Position numbers and translations under genes: made by a program
Assembly (NCBI RefSeq): GCF_018398335.1
Contig: NZ_JAHBRX010000001.1
Coordinates: forward strand, 1,116,001-1,180,000
DNA length: 64,000 nt
Direction of reading: 5' to 3'
Source of the DNA: Chelatococcus sp. HY11
GTDB taxonomy: Bacteria; Pseudomonadota; Alphaproteobacteria; Rhizobiales; Beijerinckiaceae
Part shown: one piece after another, positions 37,208-43,331 of the stretch
Position numbering within the stretch: position 1 is the first letter of the stretch
Layout: each line of letters begins with the position of its first letter
The notes under the pieces: generated by a model
Told to the model about the DNA's origin: nothing
Database searches by the model: none
The model's input: the letters and a program-made list of their open reading frames with translations, nothing else

Positions 37208-37984
37208 TCACGTCTCCTTGCAGGCGACGGGCGACGCATTCTCACCCTTGGTCAGATCATAGAGATCGGCCGTATTGCCCTTCGTCCACCAGATGAAGCG
37301 CCCACCGGCATATTTCGCCCCGGAGCCCGAAAGCACATTGGCCGCGATCACGAACTCGCCCTGCATCGACAGCGACACCAGCGAGACGGCGCCGGCGTTG
37401 AAATAGGTGGCGTCCACGGTCCGGCCACCGCAGGCATAACTGGCCCTGATGGTCTGGACCTCGGTGACTGAGGGAACCTCGATGGTGATCGCCGCCCCCT
37501 GACGAACCCGTGTCAGCAGCGCCAGTTGCTTGCCCCCGGCGTCACGCAGGGAGAGCTTGCCGTTGCCGTCGACTGTCCAGCTTTTCACGCCTTGCAGGGC
37601 GTTGAAGAACTTCTGCTCCTGCCCCATGACGGCTGGCGGGCAAGCCATGCGGGTGGACGCCAATGGACCGATACTTAGGGTGTCAGCCCCGATCTCGGCC
37701 TTGCCGGTGAAGTGGTTGCAGCCGCCGGACCCGGTGACCTTGCCATCCCCACCGAAAGCGAGAGTCGTCTGGATGCGGTCGACCACGCCGCCGCCGCCGA
37801 TGTCCTCAGCCAGCCATTGACCGGTCAAGGCGTCCGCGCTGGCCGCCACGGCTCTCTGAATGGCCGCGGAAACAGGGAACACGAGGAGCGATCCGGCGAG
37901 GATCACGCTCGTCGGCATGCGCGAAAAGACATGGCGCAAGAGGTGGCTCCTCACGGGCGCGCTTTTCAACAGACCCATCCTCAT
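37208..37984 (-). CDS. Secreted META domain - MliC (lysozyme inhibitor) fusion protein
   Basis: A 258-residue exported protein. ATG at 37984 has AAGGGA upstream; a long basic N-region precedes the hydrophobic PTSVILAGSLLVFPVSAA, with cleavage near AVAASA. ATG at 37918 would give a shorter signal. Residues about 55-160 match the META/HslJ domain (GKVTGSGGCNHFTGKA, LSIGPLASTRMACP). Residues about 170-258 match MliC/PliC inhibitors of c-type lysozyme (IRASYACGGRTVDATYFN, SGSGAKYAGGRFIWWTKGN, final Cys near the end). MliC proteins protect peptidoglycan from host or predator lysozyme; META proteins are linked to envelope stress. Neither role is proven here. Confidence 0.8.
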   Translation of the reverse strand: MRMGLLKSAPVRSHLLRHVFSRMPTSVILAGSLLVFPVSAAIQRAVAASADALTGQWLAEDIGGGGVVDRIQTTLAFGGDGKVTGSGGCNHFTGKAEIGADTLSIGPLASTRMACPPAVMGQEQKFFNALQGVKSWTVDGNGKLSLRDAGGKQLALLTRVRQGAAITIEVPSVTEVQTIRASYACGGRTVDATYFNAGAVSLVSLSMQGEFVIAANVLSGSGAKYAGGRFIWWTKGNTADLYDLTKGENASPVACKET

Positions 37985-38226
37985 CACATCCCTTGTCACC
38001 GGGGCCTCCATCATCGGTCGATCCCCTTATCCCATAATCCCGGACATAAGGCCGGCTCAATGAAGGACCGGCGATCGCTGGCGGCTGATCCTTTTTGAGG
38101 ACGCGCGAAAGAGCGGCCAGGCCTTCATCCGCCGCTCGTCGAGACTAGGGAAACACTGACCGGGTCGCCGCATCCAGACAATACATGCGAATTCGGAAGC
38201 CCCAGTCATGCGGTAACCTAACTCAC

Positions 38227-38607
38227 TCAAAAGCCCATGTTCAGAGCGGGCCTGCCGCCACGGAAGCTTGGGCGAATGCTGGTGCCCCCTTCGTCCGTTC
38301 CCTGTCGCGCCAGGTCTTCGTAGCTTGGCTGGCGAAACTCCTGCACCGGTTGGCGTTCGGCACGCGCGGGTGATTGGGGCTTCCGCTTGACGGCGCGCTG
38401 CTGATTGGCCTTGCCCGGCTTACTGAGGGATTGGCCCTGCTTGGGCAGTTCAAGAGGCGCATTCTGCGCGGCAGCCGGTGTTGCGGCGGAGGCGCCGATG
38501 AGCAACGCCGCGGCAGCGGCGCTCACGGCGAAGCGCGATGCGATGGGCTGGCCGAATGTCCACAGCCCGGATCGGCGCATGACGGGTGTGTGCTTCGTGC
38601 GGCTCAT
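38227..38607 (-). CDS. Small secreted basic protein, hypothetical
   Basis: A 126-residue protein with no family I recognise. The start ATG at 38607 has GAGGA seven bases upstream; the open frame is longer (to 38805). Residues 1-48 form a long signal peptide with hydrophobic core FAVSAAAAALLIGASAATPA and cleavage after AAAQ. The mature part of about 78 residues is rich in Arg, Lys, Gln and Pro (QSLSKPGKANQQRAVKRK) and ends in RPSFRGGRPALNMGF. No membrane segment remains, so it is probably periplasmic and disordered. Confidence 0.6.
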   Translation of the reverse strand: MSRTKHTPVMRRSGLWTFGQPIASRFAVSAAAAALLIGASAATPAAAQNAPLELPKQGQSLSKPGKANQQRAVKRKPQSPARAERQPVQEFRQPSYEDLARQGTDEGGTSIRPSFRGGRPALNMGF

Positions 38608-38816
38608 GGCTGTCCTCATTTCCAGCGGTTCGATCGGATGCATGGGAGTGCTCATACATCCAGTTTCACGGGAATGGGGCCGCGTCGTGACATTTGAGCC
38701 GGCCCTCACAGCTGACTGTGAAACTCCATATCGATGCGCGCGCCGGATATCTCCGAAGTGGAACCGTATCCTGCGCCCGTGACTTCCCTCCATGCGAACG
38801 GACAAGGATCAGCAGC

Positions 38817-39116
38817 ATGGATATGGGTGGGTTACGGATAGAACGAACCCCTTCTGAAGATCAGTCGGTGACCGGCTTGGTGCCCCGCATGAGCTTGGCG
38901 AGCTGGGGGGCGACTTTTCCCCGCGCGTCGGAACCGCCGATGCCCGGCTCCCCCATCCCGGATCCCTTTCCCCGCCCTCCGGCGATTGACCCCTCCGATC
39001 CGCTGAAGCCTCTCATTCCTCCGATTGAGGAACCGGAGCCCGACGATCCCGACAATGACCAGCCCAAGCCGAACCCGGACGAAACAGGACCAGGGCAACA
39101 GGTCTGCGCCCGTTGA
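38817..39116 (+). CDS. Small proline-rich acidic protein, hypothetical
   Basis: A possible 99-residue protein. ATG at 38817 has AAGGAT eight bases upstream. The C-terminal half is proline-rich and acidic (PDPFPRPPAIDPSDPLKP, EEPEPDDPDNDQPKPNPD) and ends in Cys-Ala-Arg. There is no signal peptide. An overlapping frame on the other strand (38861-39136) encodes a glycine-rich peptide but has no better support. Low-complexity composition makes any coding call uncertain. Confidence 0.4.
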   Translation: MDMGGLRIERTPSEDQSVTGLVPRMSLASWGATFPRASEPPMPGSPIPDPFPRPPAIDPSDPLKPLIPPIEEPEPDDPDNDQPKPNPDETGPGQQVCAR

Positions 39117-39167
39117 GCTGACGCATCCCTGTCCATGACCTGAATTATCCGTCATCCGACATTGTCA

Positions 39168-39428
39168 TCACCCCATCGTCTGGCGATTGGAAACTTCGTC
39201 GATCTCGGCCTGTTCCTTTTCGGCGGCCGCCACGAGCGCGGCGTGCATCCGGCCACGCACATAGCCGCGCGAAATCAGCCGCTCCGCCTTCGCCAGGCGT
39301 TGCTCCTTCTCGGTGAGGTCGGCCAGCGCATCCCGAATGGCCGCGTTGAGAGCAGCCATCGCGTTCCCTTCCGCCTTGAGATAGGCCGCAACGATTTCGT
39401 CCACCATCATGCTCATCGCCGGACTCAC
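39168..39428 (-). CDS. Small helical protein, probably LexA-controlled, unknown function
   Basis: An 86-residue, mostly alpha-helical protein without signal peptide or family that I recognise. It starts with GTG at 39428 or, giving 82 or 80 residues, with ATG at 39416 or 39410. It contains two heptad-like stretches (VDEIVAAYLKAEGNAMAAL and DLTEKEQRLAKAERLI) and RGRMHAALVAAAEKEQAEID. A perfect SOS box (GAAC-N7-GAAC) lies 45-59 bp upstream in an AT-rich promoter region, so induction by DNA damage is a specific prediction. It stands alone on its strand; neighbours give no hint. Confidence 0.65.
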   Translation of the reverse strand: MSPAMSMMVDEIVAAYLKAEGNAMAALNAAIRDALADLTEKEQRLAKAERLISRGYVRGRMHAALVAAAEKEQAEIDEVSNRQTMG

Positions 39429-39816
39429 GCGATCTGATTGACACTTGCTGTTCCATCAGACTAAGCGACGCGGAACAAAAATAGAACAAAAAAGAGGGGC
39501 GGAGCAGATCACAAATCCACAAAGCGCCGAAAAGTTCATATTTTATAATTGGATACGGCGCCTTTGGCGCTGAGAGAATTCCCATGGGCTACGCCCGCGA
39601 AGGTCTGACAGCGCCGACCTGCCCCTGCCTGACAGCGACGGACATGTCAGGCGGCAACTCACAGAAACGCCTTCGTCCGCAACGCCGGACTATAGCGCCA
39701 GCCTATCGCATCCTCTTCAACGCACCTGAGGGCGATTCTCATCGAAGCATGGACTCTAGACCCTGCATCAGGGATCGAGTAGGCAGACGCCAAGATCGAT
39801 GGCAGGGAGCGATCGC
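39429..39816. other. 388-bp divergent region before the SOS-box gene and dgoK
   Basis: No gene is supported. It holds the SOS box at 39473-39487, an AT-rich stretch to about 39560, and a short GGCGCC-rich hairpin near 39556-39572. The part nearer dgoK shows nothing clear. Confidence 0.5.
39473..39487. promoter_or_regulatory. LexA binding site (SOS box) of the small helical protein gene
   Basis: GAAC-AAAAATA-GAAC is a perfect GAAC-N7-GAAC box with the usual A/T-rich spacer, 45 bp upstream of the start at 39428. The same type of box precedes lexA in this window. Confidence 0.75.
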
Positions 39817-40815
39817 ATGAACAGCAATAAGGTGTCAGAGGACCATCAACCTGTTCTCGTCGCGCTCGATTGGGGCACGTCAAGCCTGCGTGGCTTCCTG
39901 ATGGACAGGCAAGCTGGCGTCATCGACCAGCGTGCCAGCAGTCACGGGATCCAGAACCTGCCGGAGCCGGGTATTCCGGGATTCGAGAAGGCCTTCACCG
40001 CGCTTTGCGGGGAATGGCTGGCGCGATGGCCTAATCTGCCGGTCGTCGCCGGCGGCATGGTCGGCAGTGCGCAGGGCTGGGTCGAAGCGCCTTATGTCGC
40101 CTGCCCCGCCGATGTCGCGGAACTCGCCCGACACGCCGGCCGCGCAACGACGGCGGATGGCCGCACGATCCTCATCGCCCCTGGTGTCATCGACAATCCG
40201 GCCGATGCACCGCCGGACGTGATGCGCGGCGAGGAAATCCAGATCGCCGGCGCGCTCGCCGCTCATCCCGCACTGGCCGAACGCGCCTCGATCATCATGC
40301 CTGGCACCCATTCCAAATGGGTCGCCATCGCCGCGAGCCGCATCACCCGCTTCGACACCTACATGACCGGCGAGGTCTTCGCCGTCATGACAAAGCACTC
40401 GATCCTCGGCCGCCTGATGACATCCCCGGAGGAAGCGGCAGCAGCCCCAGCGGCTGCGGAAGCCGCCTTCCTGCAAGGTGTCGCGGCGGCGCGCGACAGT
40501 CATGCTGGCGATCTCCTGAACCAGCTCTTCTCGGTGCGCAGCCTCGGTCTCACGAAGCGACTGCCCGGCGATGTTCTGAAAGACTATCTCTCAGGCCTCC
40601 TCATTGGCCAGGAGTTGACCTCAGGCCTTGCCCGTCTGAGGGCTGATGCCGGAGATCTGCCGCCTATCGTGCTCATCGGCGACGACGGCCTCTGCAACAG
40701 CTATCGCCGCGCGATGGCTCTCTTCGACGTCTCCCCCGCCGCCCTCCTGGGGAATACGGCTCCAGCGGGGCTTTTCCGCTTCGCAACCGCGACGGGCACG
40801 CTCGATCGGGCATGA
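39817..40815 (+). CDS. dgoK: 2-dehydro-3-deoxygalactonokinase
   Basis: A 332-residue sugar kinase that phosphorylates 2-keto-3-deoxygalactonate in the De Ley-Doudoroff route of galactose/galactonate breakdown. Marks are the N-terminal phosphate-binding LVALDWGTSSLRGFLMD, VAGGMVGSAQGW, PGTHSKWVAI and the C-terminal LIGDDGLCNSYRRAM. ATG at 39817 is preceded by GGGAG; ATG at 39799 would add six residues. It is followed after 40 bp by dgoA, with which it forms an operon. No galactonate dehydratase or transporter gene lies in the window. Confidence 0.93.
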   Translation: MNSNKVSEDHQPVLVALDWGTSSLRGFLMDRQAGVIDQRASSHGIQNLPEPGIPGFEKAFTALCGEWLARWPNLPVVAGGMVGSAQGWVEAPYVACPADVAELARHAGRATTADGRTILIAPGVIDNPADAPPDVMRGEEIQIAGALAAHPALAERASIIMPGTHSKWVAIAASRITRFDTYMTGEVFAVMTKHSILGRLMTSPEEAAAAPAAAEAAFLQGVAAARDSHAGDLLNQLFSVRSLGLTKRLPGDVLKDYLSGLLIGQELTSGLARLRADAGDLPPIVLIGDDGLCNSYRRAMALFDVSPAALLGNTAPAGLFRFATATGTLDRA

Positions 40816-40855
40816 CCGGATCTTGTTCGACCGTCTGAAAGAAGGAATTGGTACC

Positions 40856-41506
40856 ATGACCCGGCCGAGCCGCGCGACGCGTTTGGAAGAGGCTTTCGCC
40901 ACGCTGCCATTGATCGCCATCCTGCGCGGCCTGAAGCCGGAGGAGGCGGCCGATGTCGCCACGGCACTGCATGAAGCGGGCTTCCGCTTCATCGAGGTGC
41001 CGCTGAATTCACCCGAGCCCTTCGAGAGCATCCGTATCATCCGTGAGTTGCTGCCGGATGACACGCTCGTGGGCGCGGGCACGGTAACAAGATCTGCCGA
41101 AGTCGAGCGGCTCGTCGCGCTTGGGGCCGACCTTGTCGTGATGCCGCATGCCGATACGATGGTTATCCGCGCGGCCACCGATGCCGGGCTCATCTGCACC
41201 CCCGGGGTCGCAACCCCGACCGAAGCCTTTGCCGCGCTCGCTGCCGGCGCCGCCGCCCTCAAGATCTTTCCCGCCGAGATGGTCGGGCCGCCGGTCATCA
41301 AGGCGATCCGGGCGGTGCTTCCGCCTGGAACGCGGCTGTTGCCGGTCGGCGGCATCACGCCCACCAACATGGACCCCTTCCTTGCGGCGGGCGTCGCAGG
41401 CTTTGGCCTGGGATCGTCCGTCTACAAGCCCGGCATGGATGTGCAGGAGATCGCCGCCAACGCACGCGCCTTCGTCGAGGCGTGGTCATCGCGCAAGCGG
41501 CCATGA
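40856..41506 (+). CDS. dgoA: 2-dehydro-3-deoxy-6-phosphogalactonate aldolase
   Basis: A 216-residue KDPG/KDPGal-type class I aldolase that splits 6-phospho-2-keto-3-deoxygalactonate to pyruvate and glyceraldehyde 3-phosphate. ATG at 40856 has AAGGA upstream. Marks are LIAILRGLKPEEAADV, FIEVPLNSPEPFESI (catalytic Glu), LVGAGTVTR, the Schiff-base Lys in AALKIFPAEMVGP and LLPVGGITPTNMDPFLAAG. The pairing with dgoK supports the galactonate over the gluconate form. A perfect hairpin covers the stop codon. Confidence 0.93.
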   Translation: MTRPSRATRLEEAFATLPLIAILRGLKPEEAADVATALHEAGFRFIEVPLNSPEPFESIRIIRELLPDDTLVGAGTVTRSAEVERLVALGADLVVMPHADTMVIRAATDAGLICTPGVATPTEAFAALAAGAAALKIFPAEMVGPPVIKAIRAVLPPGTRLLPVGGITPTNMDPFLAAGVAGFGLGSSVYKPGMDVQEIAANARAFVEAWSSRKRP

Positions 41507-41517
41507 GATCATGGCCG
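41498..41517 (+). terminator. Hairpin over the dgoA stop, possible transcript end
   Basis: CGGCCATG (41498-41505) and CATGGCCG (41510-41517) pair around AGAT; no T-tail follows, so termination is uncertain. Confidence 0.35.
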
Positions 41518-41635
41518 ATACATCAGCATTACTGACGTTGTTGCAGATCGCCGTGGACAACTTCTGATAGCTATCTACCCAGACGCCTAGGGTTAATTAC
41601 CATTTACCCATTGAGTCGGGGGTGGGTGACGGGCC

Positions 41636-42466
41636 ATGGGCGATAGATTGCTGGAGGAGCTTGTCTCGGCGATGTCCGCCGAACGGCAGGAAGCCATCGC
41701 GCGCCGTACGGCGGAACTCCTGGATGCGTGGAGCGCCTTCGAGCCAGCACCGCTGCCGCCATTCGATACATCGACGGTGGCGCTGTCCTGGCTTGCTCTC
41801 GCCCGCGACGCCGTGGCCGAGATCCGGCTGGAAGATATCCGGCTGGAAAATATCCGCTCGGAAAATATCCGCTTGGACGAGATCCGTTCGGCTGACGTCG
41901 CCCCGCCAGAAGAGCCCATCTCGGATGAAGTGATCGCTGCGCCGTCCCCGGATGCTGTCGCTCCGATCGAGGGGGCTCGCACCGCGGAAGCACTAGAAAG
42001 CTTGACCGACGCGGCGCCGGAGATCGAGGCAGCCCCTGTTATCATCGTAGGAGAGGCCGAGATCATCGCCCTGGACGGCGAGATCCCTATCGCGGCCGCG
42101 ATTTCAGGTGGAAGCGTCGAGAATGAGCCGGTGCTGGCTCTCGTCCCGTTCACAGCCTCGACAGATGGGGTTGCAGCCGCAGCTGAGACAGAGAGCGAGG
42201 ACGCCGCTATCGAGGAGGCCATCGCTCTTGGGGAAGCGATCGCTGTTGGGAATGACGACCTCGCCTTCCCGATGCTGTCACCTTTTGAAGGAGACGATGC
42301 CTCGGCGGCGCTGGCGCGCGCCGTCAGCGAGGGCCTCGCCTTGCGTACGGGCAGCAAGCCGAAGACCCGAAGCAGCAACCGGGGGGCACCGATGACGGTT
42401 CATCCCGGCGCGCTGCCAGCCTACATGGGGCCGCCGACCTCGGGAACGAGGCTGTCGTCGCCGTAA
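41636..42466 (+). CDS. Acidic low-complexity protein with five-residue repeats, hypothetical
   Basis: A 276-residue protein without recognised domain. The first 60 residues look like an ordered helical domain (MGDRLLEELVSAMSAERQEA, TAELLDAW). Residues 63-87 are five tandem five-residue units of the form I-R-x-x-[ED/N] encoded by a 15-bp DNA repeat. The remainder is rich in Ala, Glu, Asp and Ile and strongly acidic, then a short basic tail. No signal peptide or membrane segment. The last 46 bp overlap the 3' end of the convergent lipoprotein gene, so the true end or even the gene is open to doubt, though the N-terminal composition looks coding. Confidence 0.55.
   Translation: MGDRLLEELVSAMSAERQEAIARRTAELLDAWSAFEPAPLPPFDTSTVALSWLALARDAVAEIRLEDIRLENIRSENIRLDEIRSADVAPPEEPISDEVIAAPSPDAVAPIEGARTAEALESLTDAAPEIEAAPVIIVGEAEIIALDGEIPIAAAISGGSVENEPVLALVPFTASTDGVAAAAETESEDAAIEEAIALGEAIAVGNDDLAFPMLSPFEGDDASAALARAVSEGLALRTGSKPKTRSSNRGAPMTVHPGALPAYMGPPTSGTRLSSP
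41822..41896 (+). repeat. 15-bp tandem repeat, five units, inside a coding region
   Basis: Units start at 41822, 41837, 41852, 41867 and 41882, each beginning ATCCG. The first two (ATCCGGCTGGAAGAT, ATCCGGCTGGAAAAT) differ at one base; later units drift. They encode IRLED, IRLEN, IRSEN, IRLDE, IRSAD. Confidence 0.9.
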
Positions 42467-42627
42467 CGGTCGTCTTCCGGGAAAGGCGAGACGGCGTTGT
42501 CCAGCTGGTCTTCAACATAATCCGGAGGGCCGGATCGGCTGAAACCGCCCCCGCCCTGGTTGGTTGATTGGCATGCCGTGGCGGCCATGCTGATCGCTAC
42601 GATAAGGGCCAGTCGGTTCAGATGCAT
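42421..42627 (-). CDS. Small lipoprotein, hypothetical
   Basis: A 68-residue protein with a lipoprotein signal: MHLNRLALIVAISMAATAC, lipidation at Cys19. ATG at 42627 has AGAGG seven bases upstream. The mature peptide of 50 residues is glycine-rich near the start (STNQGGGGFSRSGPPDY) and then acidic (PFPEDDRYGDDSLVPE). Small lipoproteins of this make-up are common in Hyphomicrobiales genomes but have no assigned role. Its 3' end overlaps the convergent acidic-protein gene. Confidence 0.65.
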   Translation of the reverse strand: MHLNRLALIVAISMAATACQSTNQGGGGFSRSGPPDYVEDQLDNAVSPFPEDDRYGDDSLVPEVGGPM

Positions 42628-42853
42628 AAAGGCCTCTAGCAAAAATTATGAGGCGCATTCGATATGAGAGCGGCGCTGCATGCAAGCGTCATTCATCAGT
42701 TGCCCCACGCAATCTGCAATCGTGCTTAAGAGCGTCGGTTCACGCACGCGCGGATGCCCGACCTCGTGGAGACGGCAATGTGCGCTGACAAACCCCGGTG
42801 ACTAACCCAGAGCTGTACAGTAAAAACTGTTACTCCTCGCAGAGAGTTGTCCT

Positions 42854-43267
42854 ATGGCTCCCTCAATCATCAACGCAATCCTGTCCAGCCGAATCACCGA
42901 GACCGTGGCGCGTGTCATCCTGACATTTCCCTTCTGGGGAAGCGGCCTCGCCAAACTGATCGATTTTCGCGGTGGCGTCGCCGAGATGGAGATGTTCGGC
43001 CTGACGCCGGGTTGGCTGTTCAACATCGCCACGATTATCGTTCAGCTCGGTGGATCCGCGCTGATCATCGCCCGCCGGCACACGTGGCTTGGCGCAGGCG
43101 CACTCGGGGTCTTCACCGCGCTCACCATCCCGATCGTGCACCATTTCTGGTCGCTCGAAGGCGAGCGCGCGATCGTCGCCTTTCATACGGCTGGAGAGCA
43201 TGTCGGCATGATCGGCGCGCTCATCATCGTATCGATCCTCGCCTTGCGGCCAGCATCTCCGCGCTGA
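42854..43267 (+). CDS. DoxX-family membrane protein
   Basis: A 137-residue inner-membrane protein with four hydrophobic segments, of the DoxX/DoxD family. Marks are RVILTFPFWGSGLAKLIDF near the N-terminus and the middle FNIATIIVQLGGSALIIARR, followed by FTALTIPIVHHFWS. Some DoxX proteins take part in thiosulfate or quinone redox chemistry, or in resistance to thiol stress; most are uncharacterised. ATG at 42854 gives MAPSIINAILSSR. It stands alone and ends 23 bp before a long inverted repeat. Confidence 0.8.
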   Translation: MAPSIINAILSSRITETVARVILTFPFWGSGLAKLIDFRGGVAEMEMFGLTPGWLFNIATIIVQLGGSALIIARRHTWLGAGALGVFTALTIPIVHHFWSLEGERAIVAFHTAGEHVGMIGALIIVSILALRPASPR

Positions 43268-43290
43268 GCACGCGTCCCAATTCAATGCGC

Positions 43291-43331
43291 GGCTTTTTCG
43301 GCCGGGCTACCGTTGCCCGGCCGAAAAAGCC
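43291..43331. repeat. Perfect 17-bp inverted repeat between convergent genes
   Basis: GGCTTTTTCGGCCGGGC (43291-43307) and GCCCGGCCGAAAAAGCC (43315-43331) flank a 7-nt loop and abut the stop codon of the RTX-like gene. The T and A runs are inside the arms in reverse of the usual terminator order, so no T-tail follows the hairpin on either strand. Confidence 0.85.

Noticed and set aside
38861-39136. Glycine/serine-rich 91-codon frame on the minus strand
   Set aside because: Overlaps the proline-rich plus-strand frame, which has the better ribosome binding site; neither is certain.
41593-42378. Serine-rich 261-codon frame on the minus strand
   Set aside because: Complement of the acidic plus-strand protein; poly-Ser/Ala composition is typical of a shadow frame.
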